Shown here: positions 8,908 through 18,481 of the stretch, piece by piece | How the letters are laid out: every line of letters begins with the position of its first letter | How positions within the stretch are numbered: position 1 is the first letter of the stretch | Assembly (NCBI RefSeq): GCF_003837805.1 | Contig: NZ_RQIT01000007.1 | Coordinates: forward strand, 62,001-126,000 | Origin: Bradyrhizobium sp. RP6 | GTDB taxonomy: Bacteria; Pseudomonadota; Alphaproteobacteria; Rhizobiales; Xanthobacteraceae | Length of the DNA: 64,000 nt | Direction: 5' to 3' | Notes under the pieces: generated by a model | Told to the model about the DNA's origin: nothing | The model's input: the letters and a program-made list of their open reading frames with translations, nothing else | Databases searched by the model: none | Position numbers and translations under genes: made by a program

Positions 8908-9231
8908 ATGTACATCGCCATGAACCGTTTCCGCGTCGCCAAGGGCTCCGAAGCCGCCTTCGAGCAGGTCTGGCTTTCGCGCGACACCCATCTCGACAAG
9001 GTGCCGGGCTTCGTCGAATTCCATCTGCTGAGGGGCCCCGAGCTCGAGGACCACACGCTCTACGCCTCCCACACCGTGTGGGCGAACCACGCCGCGTTCG
9101 AGGCCTGGACCAAGTCGGAGGCGTTTCGCGCGGCGCATCACCGGGCGGGCGACAACAAGCCGCTTTATCTCGGCCATCCCCAGTTCGAAGGCTTCGAGGT
9201 GGTGCAGACGGTGGGGCGCGGTGCGAAGTAG
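8908..9231 (+). CDS. IsdG/HmuQ-type haem-degrading monooxygenase
   Basis: This is a 107-residue single-domain protein of the antibiotic-biosynthesis-monooxygenase fold (MYIAMNRFRVAKGSEAAFEQ...). The three catalytic positions that define IsdG-type haem oxygenases are all present at family spacing: Asn6, Trp67 and His77 (Asn7/Trp67/His77 in IsdG). The PGFVEFHLLRGP and LYASHTVW segments match Bradyrhizobium HmuQ/HmuD-like enzymes as I know them. It would open haem to release iron, using an external reductase. It stands alone with AGGAGA upstream, and no haem-uptake genes or Irr-type operator are visible. A general ABM protein with another substrate remains possible. Confidence 0.8.
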   Translation: MYIAMNRFRVAKGSEAAFEQVWLSRDTHLDKVPGFVEFHLLRGPELEDHTLYASHTVWANHAAFEAWTKSEAFRAAHHRAGDNKPLYLGHPQFEGFEVVQTVGRGAK

Positions 9232-9244
9232 CGCGCCGCAGAGC

Positions 9245-10186
9245 TCAGCCCAGAGTGATCTTGTCGATCTCCGCCATCTCATCCGCGCTGAGTTTCCAGG
9301 CGATCGCCTTCACGTTCTCCTCGACCTGCTCGACGCGCGTGGCGCCGGCGATCACGCTCGACACTTGCGGACGCGCGGCGAGCCAGGAGAAGGCGAGCTC
9401 CAGCATCGAATGGCCGCGCGCCTTGGCGAAGGCCTGAAGCTTCTCGACCATGTCCTCGTTGCGCGGCGTGACGTAACGGTCGCGCAGCGCCGGCGCCTTG
9501 GCGAAGCGCGTGTCGGCGGGTGCCGCCGCGCCGCGCTGGTACTTGCCCGTCAGCAGACCGCTCGCGAGCGGGAAGAACGGCAGCAGGCCAAGCCTGTACT
9601 CCTGCGCAGCCGGCAGCAGATCCTTCTCGATATCGCGCACCAGCAGTGAGTATTCGTCCTGGCAGGAGACGAAGCGGCTGACATTCATCGCGCGCGCGGT
9701 GAACTCGGCTTCCGCGATCCGCCAGGCCGGGAAGTTGGAGTTGCCGGTGTAGCGCACCTTGCCTTGCCGGATGAGATCGTCGAGCGCACGCAACGTCTCC
9801 TCCATCGGCGTCAGCGGATCGTAATCGTGCTGCTGGTAGAGGTCGATATAGTCGGTCTTGAGCCGCCTCAGGCTCGCCTCGACCGCGGTCATGATGTAGC
9901 GGCGCGAGGCGCCCTGCTTGGTGCCGTCGGTCGCCATCGGCTTGGCATATTTGGTGGCGAGCACGATGTCCTTGCGGCGATCGCCGAGCACGGTGCCGAG
10001 CACCGTCTCCGAGCCGCCCATCCCGGCATAGATGTCGGCGGTGTCGAACAGCGTGATGCCGAGATCGAGCGCGCGATGGATCACCTTGCGCGAGGTCTCC
10101 AGATCCGTGCGCTGGCCGAAATTGTTGCAGCCGAGCCCGACCGCAGACACGCGAAGGCCGGAGGCGCCGAGATTACGAATTTCCAT
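9245..10186 (-). CDS. Aldo/keto reductase
   Basis: This is a 313-residue NADPH-dependent aldo/keto reductase with a TIM barrel. The catalytic tetrad is visible: Asp and Tyr in LFDTADIYAG (about residues 47-54), Lys in LATKYAKP, and His in LYQQHDYDPLTP. The C-terminal IAGATRVEQVEENVKA is the cofactor-phosphate loop. It resembles the YajO/Tas-like group acting on small aldehydes or ketones, and the physiological substrate is unknown. The start is the only well-placed ATG, with AGGA about seven bases before it. The gene converges on the haem oxygenase gene with 13 bases between stops. Confidence 0.93.
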   Translation of the reverse strand: MEIRNLGASGLRVSAVGLGCNNFGQRTDLETSRKVIHRALDLGITLFDTADIYAGMGGSETVLGTVLGDRRKDIVLATKYAKPMATDGTKQGASRRYIMTAVEASLRRLKTDYIDLYQQHDYDPLTPMEETLRALDDLIRQGKVRYTGNSNFPAWRIAEAEFTARAMNVSRFVSCQDEYSLLVRDIEKDLLPAAQEYRLGLLPFFPLASGLLTGKYQRGAAAPADTRFAKAPALRDRYVTPRNEDMVEKLQAFAKARGHSMLELAFSWLAARPQVSSVIAGATRVEQVEENVKAIAWKLSADEMAEIDKITLG

Positions 10187-10442
10187 GGGAGATCCTGTCA
10201 GATGAGCAGCGGCACATTGTGACGACCGTGCGCAACATCAGCAAGCTGATGCCCGCGCTGCTGCCATGCAGACAATCCCGAACAAAAAACGCGGCCCCTG
10301 TCAGACGCGGCGACTGACGGGGACCGCTTTGGGCGCTTGATCGGTGACGGGGGGCCTGACCAGACGCAGGTGCAGCGTAGCCTTGCTCTGTTACGCGCGG
10401 GTGACAGGCGCAGTTATCCACAGGGACTCCCGCACCCAGGAC

Positions 10443-10898
10443 TCAGAAGATCTTGCGATAGACGATGAAGCCGGACCGCTCCGCGACCTTATCGTACAGG
10501 CGCTGCGCCGTGAGATTGGTCTCATGCGTCTGCCAGTACACGCGTGGCGACCCCGCGAGCTTTGCCCGTTCATAGACGCCATGGATCAGCGCCGAGGCGA
10601 CGCCCTTGCCGCGCGCGGCCTCGAGCGTGAACAGGTCCTGCAAATAGCAGGACGGCTCGATCGCGGTGGTGCTCCGATGAAACAGATAATGCGTCAGCCC
10701 GAGCAGGCGGCCGTCGTCCTCGGCGACCAGCGCGTGCATCGGCTCATAGGCGTCGAAGAAGCGCTGCCACGTCATCTTCGTGATCTCGGGCGCCAGGGCG
10801 GTCGGGCCCGAGCGGCCGTAGAAGGCGTTGTAGCCGTCCCACAGCGGCAGCCATTGTTCGTAGTCCTGCCTCGTGACGGCGCGAATGGTGAGCGACAT
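10443..10898 (-). CDS. GNAT family N-acetyltransferase
   Basis: This 151-residue acetyltransferase of the GNAT fold has LQDLFTLEAARGKGVASALI as its acetyl-CoA binding motif A (R-G-K-G-V-A). The sequence HETNLTAQRLYDKVAERSGFIVYRKIF provides the C-terminal motif with the Tyr. It resembles small-molecule or protein N-acetyltransferases, and the target is not predictable. It lies alone, 72 bases beyond the stop of the PAS-protein gene on the same strand. Confidence 0.88.
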   Translation of the reverse strand: MSLTIRAVTRQDYEQWLPLWDGYNAFYGRSGPTALAPEITKMTWQRFFDAYEPMHALVAEDDGRLLGLTHYLFHRSTTAIEPSCYLQDLFTLEAARGKGVASALIHGVYERAKLAGSPRVYWQTHETNLTAQRLYDKVAERSGFIVYRKIF

Positions 10899-10970
10899 GT
10901 GAAATTCCCGCGATCGATGAAGCGTCCTTCATACGTGATGGTCGCACTGCCGATCAATCGCGCCGTCGCG

Positions 10971-11783
10971 TCACTCCGCGACGCGGAGGTAGCGGGTCAG
11001 CTTGCGGTTTGCGGGGTCGCGCAGCGAGCGGTAGTAGTCGGCGCGTGATGGCTCGTCGGTGTGGCGCACGAGGTCGGTCACCGGGGTGTAGCTCAGCATG
11101 CGTCCACCGTCGGGCAGCGCGGTGCAGACGAAGCGCAGCACCTCGCCGTTGCTCAATTTGATGTTGATCGGTGTGGCATCGCCGCCCCGCACCATCTCCA
11201 TGCGGCGTGCGATGAAGGTGCCGAGCTCGTCCTCCGGCAGTTCGAACGCGCCGACGTCGCGGCCGTGATACATCAGCGCGATGAAGGGCGGCTTGCTTTC
11301 GGCTATCTGGTCGGGCAGTGCAAAATAATCGCGGAACGCGCGGTTGATGAATTCGGCCCGGGTCTCGACATCGAGCAGCACGATGCCGATATCGACCTGG
11401 TCGAGCGCGGCCGACAGCCGCGCGGCCGTGGCGTGGCTCCGGCGCTCGGCCGCGACCGTGCCGAGCAGCCGCTCGCGCATCAGGCCGGTGATGCCGGCGG
11501 TGCCGACAGCCGTGACGGTCAGGAGGCCGAGCCGGACCAGATCGGCGGCGCCATAGCCGGAAACGCCGTAGCGGTTGAGGAAGAACAGCGCCGCGCCGAT
11601 CACGGCGACGGCGGCGGTCGTCATGGCGGAGGCTAGACCCGCGAGCGCACCGGCGAAAGCCACGATGCAGACGAGCAGCGGCGCGGGCGAGGGGGCGGGG
11701 GAAAGGCGATCGAACAACATTGCCAGCAGCGGGGCCGCTGCCGCCAGCGCCGGACCGGAGATCGCACGCCATCCGAACCGCAT
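10971..11783 (-). CDS. Membrane PAS-domain protein lacking an output domain
   Basis: The protein is 270 residues from the ATG at 11783. The first 100 residues hold about four hydrophobic helices (PALAAAAPLLAMLFDRL; PLLVCIVAFAGALAGLASAM; AVAVIGAALFFLNRYGV; GLLTVTAVGTAGITGLM), like the KdpD-type sensor region. They are followed by a PAS domain (ALDQVDIGIVLLDVETRAEFINRAFRDYF). No histidine kinase, GGDEF or EAL part follows. An upstream GTG at 11822 lacks a ribosome-binding site, whereas GGAGGAG lies 12 bases before 11783. It may be a sensor subunit or the remnant of a larger kinase. Confidence 0.8.
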   Translation of the reverse strand: MRFGWRAISGPALAAAAPLLAMLFDRLSPAPSPAPLLVCIVAFAGALAGLASAMTTAAVAVIGAALFFLNRYGVSGYGAADLVRLGLLTVTAVGTAGITGLMRERLLGTVAAERRSHATAARLSAALDQVDIGIVLLDVETRAEFINRAFRDYFALPDQIAESKPPFIALMYHGRDVGAFELPEDELGTFIARRMEMVRGGDATPINIKLSNGEVLRFVCTALPDGGRMLSYTPVTDLVRHTDEPSRADYYRSLRDPANRKLTRYLRVAE

Positions 11784-11911
11784 GGACCAGTCTCGCTCCT
11801 CCGAACGAGGTAACGCCGCCACACTGACTGATTTGTTGCGCCACAGCGATACAGTGTCGCGCGGCGTGCTTAAGGCGCGCTTACGTGCAAGCGTAGGGTT
11901 TTCGGATGATT

Positions 11912-12070
11912 TTAGACCATGTGCGCGTGCTTGACGCGCTGTTGCAGCGTGGGCGCATTCAGGGTCGACGTCCCCGTGCCCTTGCGCGTGCCGACGATGA
12001 TCAACAGCGACGCCGCGACCAGGATGGCCGCAGTCAGGGTGATTGCAACGACTACCACAGGTGATTTCAT
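11912..12070 (-). CDS. Small single-span membrane protein
   Basis: A 52-residue open frame (MKSPVVVVAITLTAAILVAASLLIIVG then a basic tail, TRKGTGTST...) with one hydrophobic helix at residues 4-27. AGGA lies five bases before the ATG. It stands 73 bases beyond a second tiny membrane protein on the same strand. Codon use is GC-rich as in the neighbours. No family is recognised. Confidence 0.65.
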   Translation of the reverse strand: MKSPVVVVAITLTAAILVAASLLIIVGTRKGTGTSTLNAPTLQQRVKHAHMV

Positions 12071-12143
12071 CGACGTCCTGTCGCGATGCCGGTCGGCGCG
12101 GGCCGCGCGGCGCCCTGAAGGCAGGTCCAGGATGAAACGGGAA

Positions 12144-12320
12144 TCAGACCGGCAGGCCCATCGCCATGGTCGCCTTGGTCGACAGCACCGTCAGGGCGAC
12201 GATCAGGCACAGCGAGAGCGCGGCGACGGCGAGCGAGGCCGCGACCGCGTGGGTGAGCCGGGAAGACGCGACGGTAGCGGGTGGGCTCTGAAAGCCTGCC
12301 GTGCCGGACGCCCGTATCAT
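12144..12320 (-). CDS. Small single-span membrane protein
   Basis: A 58-residue open frame (MIRASGTAGFQSPPATVASS, then the helix LAVAALSLCLIVALTVLSTKA at residues 29-49). GAAGGA sits eight bases before the ATG. It is followed 73 bases downstream by the 52-residue membrane protein, so the pair probably forms one operon. Not recognised further. Confidence 0.62.
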   Translation of the reverse strand: MIRASGTAGFQSPPATVASSRLTHAVAASLAVAALSLCLIVALTVLSTKATMAMGLPV

Positions 12321-12477
12321 GGTCTAAATCCTTCAACACGCGAGCGAATCACCCCGCGACTTTCCGGAATTTCCCAGTTTCAACCGGCAATATTGCGGCG
12401 GCTACCGCGCCAAAAATGGCGGGATTGGGGCAAGGACGTTCCTTGTACCCGCTATTCCGCCGGAGCGGGGTGCGCGG

Positions 12478-13128
12478 TCAGGCGCCTGCGGCGATGCTGG
12501 CGGGGTCGTCGACGTCAGCCGGGCGCCAGTCCATGGTCACGAAGCCGGGCGCGGCTTCCACGCGCTTGAGCCAGTCCCGGATCGCCGGGAAAGTGGAAAG
12601 ATCGAAATCGCAGCGGTCAGCCAGGTGTGTGTAGCCGTACAGCGCGATGTCGGCGACCGTGAGCTGGCGCGCGGCGAAATAGGCGTTGGTCTTGAGATGG
12701 TTCTCCATCACCTGGAGCGCGCCATAGCCCCGCTCCATCCAGTCCTCCAGCGAATGGGTCTGGAGATCGCGGCCGCCCTTGACCAGCGACAGCCAGAAAT
12801 AGGCGGCGCCGATGTTCGGCTCGAGCGCGTGCTGCTCGAAGAACATCCATTGCAGCGCCTCGGCACGGTCGATGCGGTTCTCGGGCGCGAGCGGCGTGCC
12901 GACGGCGACATACCAGAGGATGGCATTGGACTCGGCGAGATAGCGGCCCTCGGCGACCTCGAGCAGCGGCACCTGCCCCGAGGGGTTCTTGCTCAGAAAG
13001 TCCGGCGTGCGGCTCTCGCCGCGCAGAATGTCCACCTCCAGCGCCTCGTAAGGCAGGTTGAGCAGCGCCAGCGCAAGGCGAACCTTGTAGCTGTTGCCCG
13101 AGCGTTGCATCGAATAGAGCTTGTACAT
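12478..13128 (-). CDS. Glutathione S-transferase
   Basis: This is a 216-residue cytosolic GST. The N-terminal domain starts MYKLYSMQRSGNSYKVRLAL, with a Ser in the usual active-site region, and includes NPSGQVPLLEV with the cis-Pro, and LAESNAILWYVA for the gamma-glutamyl contact. The C-terminal domain ends with LTVADIALYGYTHLADRC, the conserved N-capping box. The frame is open 55 residues further upstream, but those residues lack GST character, and MYKLYS is the natural start. Confidence 0.92.
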   Translation of the reverse strand: MYKLYSMQRSGNSYKVRLALALLNLPYEALEVDILRGESRTPDFLSKNPSGQVPLLEVAEGRYLAESNAILWYVAVGTPLAPENRIDRAEALQWMFFEQHALEPNIGAAYFWLSLVKGGRDLQTHSLEDWMERGYGALQVMENHLKTNAYFAARQLTVADIALYGYTHLADRCDFDLSTFPAIRDWLKRVEAAPGFVTMDWRPADVDDPASIAAGA

Positions 13129-14911
<1,783 letters not shown>

Positions 14912-14935
14912 GGCTCTGCCGCGGACAGGATATCG

Positions 14936-14964
14936 AAAAGGCCCGCCTCTGGCGGGCCTTTTTA
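14936..14964 (+). terminator. Rho-independent terminator after aatA
   Basis: AAAAGGCCCGCC, loop TCT, GGCGGGCCTTTTT: an 8-base-pair GC stem followed by a T run, 25 bases past the aatA stop. Confidence 0.92.
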
Positions 14965-15087
14965 ATTGTTTGCACGCTTATCCTCGTGCGCGATCTGGCA
15001 CCACCACGGCTGTTGTGGCATAGACCGATCACGCAACACGGGTGGGGCGCTCTCTCTGCTCGCATCACTTCATCGCCGGAGACATTC

Positions 15088-15567
15088 ATGCGCCGTTCAT
15101 TCCTCCTCGCAGGGCTCACCGCCGCCAGCCTTCTTGCCTCCGTCGCGAACAGCGGCGCGCAGCAGCGGATGACGCGGGTCGGCGTGCTCGAGTGCCGCGG
15201 CGGCGCCAGCGTCGGCTTCATCGTGGGATCGGTAACCCATCTCGGCTGCGTTCTGCGCGCCGACGGCTTGCCCGACGACCGCTACGTCGCGACCATCCGC
15301 AAAGTCGGCCTCGACATCGGCATCACCCAGGAGACGGCCTTGGCCTGGGGCGTGTTCGCGCCGGTCGACCGGCTCGGCCCCGGCGACCTCTCCGGCAATT
15401 ACGCGGGCGCGCAGGGCAGCGCTTCGGTCGGTGTCGGCCTTGGCGGCAACGTTCTGGTCGGCGGCTCCAACAACTCGATCGCGCTCCAGCCGCTCAGCGT
15501 GCAGGGCCAGGTCGGCCTCAACGTCGCCGCCGGACTTGAAAGCCTGGAACTGCGTCCGGGGCGTTGA
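15088..15567 (+). CDS. DUF992 family secreted protein
   Basis: A 159-residue protein with a clear Sec signal peptide (MRRSFLLAGLTAASLLASVANSGA, cleavage near residue 24). The mature part begins GVLECRGGASVGFIVGSVTHLGCVL, the DUF992 pattern with two cysteines that can form a disulfide. A glycine-rich C-terminus follows (GVGLGGNVLVGGSNNSIALQPLSVQGQ). The family is widespread in Rhizobiales and probably periplasmic or outer-membrane associated; its function is unknown. CGGAGA precedes the ATG. Confidence 0.88.
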   Translation: MRRSFLLAGLTAASLLASVANSGAQQRMTRVGVLECRGGASVGFIVGSVTHLGCVLRADGLPDDRYVATIRKVGLDIGITQETALAWGVFAPVDRLGPGDLSGNYAGAQGSASVGVGLGGNVLVGGSNNSIALQPLSVQGQVGLNVAAGLESLELRPGR

Positions 15568-15590
15568 GCTCCAACGCTGGTATTGCGTTC

Positions 15591-15611
15591 ACCTCTCCCG
15601 CTGGGGAGAGG
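15591..15611. repeat. Short CCTCTCCC/GGGAGAGG hairpin
   Basis: CCTCTCCCGCTGGGGAGAGG forms an 8-base-pair stem just past the DUF992 stop. It belongs to a family of CTCTCCC palindromes also seen at 17854-17890, 25124-25153 and 39935-40060. It may slow or end transcription. Confidence 0.7.
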
Positions 15612-15777
15612 CGGAACACCGCCGGTGGACGATTGGACCCAACAGGCACTATAAAACTAGATCCAATTGACGACGCACCGCAGCGACGTTTGATGCTTGC
15701 CAAATCTCGGGGAGGGGCAGAGCATCCGCGTTTGCCGACCCAATCACGGGCCGAGCTCCACACCAAGGAGGCGGCGA

Positions 15778-17826
15778 ATGGGACAAGACGTCAGAAGTCC
15801 CCGAGGTCCACGGTGCATCGCGCTGGTGGGCCCTTTCCAAAGCGGTAAAACCTCACTTCTCGAAGCGATCCTGGCGCGAACGGGCGCAATCCCGCGCGCC
15901 GGCAGCGTCGACGCCGGAACTTCCGTCGGCGACGCCACGCCGGAGGCCCGTCATCACAAGATGACCGTCGGGCTGACTGCCGCGACCACGAGCTTCATGG
16001 GCGACAGCTACACCTTTCTCGATTGTCCCGGTTCCGTCGAGTTTGCCCACGACATGCGCGCCGCGCTTCCCGCGGTCGACGCCGCAATCGTGGTCTGTGA
16101 GGCCGACGAGAAGAAGCTGCCGCAGCTTCAGATCATCCTGCGCGAGCTGGAGGAGCTGAAGATCCCGCGTTTCCTGTTCCTGAACAAGATCGATCGCGCC
16201 AGCCAGCGCATCCGCGAGACGCTCGCCATGCTGCAGCCCGCCTCGCGCGTGCCGCTGGTGCTGCGCCAGATCCCGATCTGGAAGGACGAGTTGATCGAGG
16301 GCTTCGTCGATCTCGCGCTGGAGCGCGCCTTCATCTATCGCGAGCACAAGGCGTCCGAGGTGGTTGCGCTCGAAGGCGGCGATCTCGATCGCGAGAAGGA
16401 AGCCCGCTTCTCGATGCTGGAGAAGCTTGCCGATCACGACGATGCGCTGATGGAGCAACTGCTCGAGGACATCCAGCCGCCGCGCGATGCCGTGTTCGAC
16501 GATCTCGCCCGCGAATTGCGCGAAGGCTTTATCTGTCCGGTGCTGCTTGGCTCGGCTGCGCGCGAAAACGGCGTGCTCCGCCTGATGAAAGCGCTGCGCC
16601 ACGAGGCGCCCGGCATCGCGGAGACGGCGAAACGTCTCGGCGTCCCCGAGACCAGGGATGCGCTCGGCTACGTCTTCAAGACAGTGCATTCGCAGCACGG
16701 CGGAAAACTGTCGCTGACACGCCTGCTTGCCGGCCATCTCGACGACGGAGCGACGCTGCAATCCGGCTCCGGAGGCTCGGGGCGCGTCTCCGGCGTCCTC
16801 GCCGTCAATGGCGCCTACGACACCAAGCGTGCCTCGGCCGAAGCCGGCGATACGGTGGCGCTCGCCAAGCTCGATGCGATCAAGACTGGCGACACGGTGT
16901 CGAACGGCAAGACGCCGCCCGCGGCCTTGATCACGATCGAGCCGACGCCGCCGGTGCTCGCGATCTCGATTGCCGCGGTCGATCGCAAGGACGACGTCAA
17001 GCTCGGCCAGGCGATGGCGCGGCTGCATGAGGAGGATCCGTCCCTCGTCGTCGTGCAGAACGCCAAGACCCATGACACCGTGCTGTGGGGGCAGGGCGAG
17101 ATGCATCTGCGTGTTGCGGGTGAACGGCTGCGCGACCGCTTCGGCGTCAAGGTCACCTCGCATCCACCGGGGATCGGCTACCAGGAAACCATCCGCAAGC
17201 CGATCACCCAGCGCGGGCGGCACAAGAAGCAGTCCGGCGGCCACGGTCAGTTCGGCGACGTCGTGCTCGACATCAGGCCGCTGCCGCGCGGCGACGGCTT
17301 CAGGTTCGGCGAGAAGGTCGTGGGCGGTGCGGTGCCGCGCAACTATATCCCGGCGGTGGAAGAAGGCGTCGTCGACGGATTGGCGCGCGGCCCGCTCGGC
17401 TTCCCCGTTACCGATGTGGAGGTGACGCTGACCGACGGCTCCTATCACAGCGTCGATAGCTCCGATCTCGCCTTCCGCACGGCGGCGCGGGTCGGACTCA
17501 ACGAAGGCCTGCCGCAATGCCAACCGGTCTTGCTGGAGCCGATCCACATGGTCGAGATCGTCTGCCCGACCGACGCGACCGCCAAGATCAATGCGATCCT
17601 GTCGGCGCGGCGCGGCCAGATTCTCGGCTTCGACACCCGTGACGGCTGGACCGGCTGGGACTGTGTCCGCGCGATGATGCCGGAAGCGGAGATCGGCGAA
17701 CTGATCGTGGAGCTGCGCTCGGCCACCGCCGGCGCCGGCAGCTTCACGCGCCAATTCGACCACATGGCCGAAGTCACCGGCCGCGCCGCCGACCAGATCA
17801 TCGCTGCGCACCAACACGCGGCGTGA
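15778..17826 (+). CDS. Elongation-factor-G-like GTPase
   Basis: This is a 682-residue translational GTPase of the EF-G-like (non-canonical) group. G1 is GPFQSGKTS in place of EF-G's GHVDAGKTT; the switch region has HKMTVGLTAATTSF; G3 is LDCPGSVEF, and G4 LFLNKIDRA. EF-G-type domains II-V follow, with QSGGHGQFGDVVLDIRPL and VVDGLARGPLGFPVTDVEV. The changes in switch and G3 (DCPG, then S instead of H) indicate a function other than standard translocation, and a true fusA should lie elsewhere. AAGGAGG is seven bases before the ATG; the frame is open further upstream without family residues. Confidence 0.9.
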   Translation: MGQDVRSPRGPRCIALVGPFQSGKTSLLEAILARTGAIPRAGSVDAGTSVGDATPEARHHKMTVGLTAATTSFMGDSYTFLDCPGSVEFAHDMRAALPAVDAAIVVCEADEKKLPQLQIILRELEELKIPRFLFLNKIDRASQRIRETLAMLQPASRVPLVLRQIPIWKDELIEGFVDLALERAFIYREHKASEVVALEGGDLDREKEARFSMLEKLADHDDALMEQLLEDIQPPRDAVFDDLARELREGFICPVLLGSAARENGVLRLMKALRHEAPGIAETAKRLGVPETRDALGYVFKTVHSQHGGKLSLTRLLAGHLDDGATLQSGSGGSGRVSGVLAVNGAYDTKRASAEAGDTVALAKLDAIKTGDTVSNGKTPPAALITIEPTPPVLAISIAAVDRKDDVKLGQAMARLHEEDPSLVVVQNAKTHDTVLWGQGEMHLRVAGERLRDRFGVKVTSHPPGIGYQETIRKPITQRGRHKKQSGGHGQFGDVVLDIRPLPRGDGFRFGEKVVGGAVPRNYIPAVEEGVVDGLARGPLGFPVTDVEVTLTDGSYHSVDSSDLAFRTAARVGLNEGLPQCQPVLLEPIHMVEIVCPTDATAKINAILSARRGQILGFDTRDGWTGWDCVRAMMPEAEIGELIVELRSATAGAGSFTRQFDHMAEVTGRAADQIIAAHQHAA

Positions 17827-17833
17827 TTTGGAA

Positions 17834-18012
17834 GGGAGGCGCCCCTCCCTCACCCCCTCTCCCGCCCTGATCGATCAGATCGGGAGAGGGTGGAAAGGCT
17901 GTATCCGGGATTGCGGTATTCCATCCGGCCAGACCGCCTCGTTTCGTCATTGCTGCGAGCGAAGCGAAGCAACCCGGACTGTCTCCGAGGAGCCGGCCTG
18001 GATTGCTTCGTC
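17834..18012. repeat. Cluster of intergenic palindromes
   Basis: Three hairpins in a row after the EF-G-like gene: GGGAGGCGCCCCTCCC (17834-17849), then CCCTCTCCCG with CGGGAGAGGG (17854-17890), then a diverged GTCATTGC...GAAGCAA / TTGCTTCG copy (about 17946-18010). The last is related to the repeat at 4780-4860. No gene is seen in the 310 bases between 17826 and the XRE start. Confidence 0.75.
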
Positions 18013-18071
18013 ACAGGAGTTGCTCCCAATGGGGGAGACGGGTGCACAGAGCCTTGCATTTGAGCGGATTT

Positions 18072-18115
18072 GATGTATTATACATCGTTGTATATGTTCT
18101 AAGCATCATATATAA
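18072..18115 (+). promoter_or_regulatory. AT-rich promoter with perfect palindrome upstream of the XRE gene
   Basis: GATGTA-TTA-TACATC (18072-18086) is a perfect inverted repeat in an AT-rich island that stands out from the GC-rich surroundings. TTGTAT (18088-18093) and TATATA at about 18110 could serve as promoter elements. The site is 50 bases before the XRE gene and is a plausible operator for autoregulation. Confidence 0.55.
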
Positions 18116-18136
18116 GCTCTGATATGTGAGGCCAAG

Positions 18137-18409
18137 GTGATCACGTCATTCCAGATGCGGGCAGCCCGGGCGCTGCTCGGCATTGACCAGAAAACCTTGG
18201 CCGAGCTCGCCGGCGTTTCGCTGCCGACCATCCAGCGGATGGAGGCCAGCACCGGCAATGTTCGTGGCGTGGTCGAGACCCTGATCAAGGTGGTCGAGGC
18301 GTTCGACCGGGCTGGCGTCGAGCTGATCGGCGAGCAGGCCCGTAGCGACGGCGGCGGGCGTGGCGTTCGCCTGAAGGAGCCGGGGCAGCCGCGCCGCGTC
18401 GGAGCATGA
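18137..18409 (+). CDS. XRE-type helix-turn-helix regulator
   Basis: A 90-residue DNA-binding protein (MITSFQMRAARALLGIDQKTLAELAGVSLPTIQRMEAS), with a lambda-repressor-type HTH at about residues 6-60 and a short tail. It starts at GTG with GAGG six bases upstream. The palindrome about 50 bases before it is a likely binding site. It lies 72 bases before the SulP gene on the same strand and may be co-transcribed with it. Confidence 0.8.
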   Translation: MITSFQMRAARALLGIDQKTLAELAGVSLPTIQRMEASTGNVRGVVETLIKVVEAFDRAGVELIGEQARSDGGGRGVRLKEPGQPRRVGA

Positions 18410-18481
18410 TCGAGCGTTGATCGTGCCCGGGATCAGGATCGGCTGGCGCATCGTCGCACCTCGGCAACGAAGGGGCGCACG

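Noticed and set aside
15853..17853. Minus-strand frame of 666 codons opposite the EF-G-like gene
   Set aside because: Antisense shadow; lacks start signals and any motif, while the plus-strand GTPase motifs are clear.
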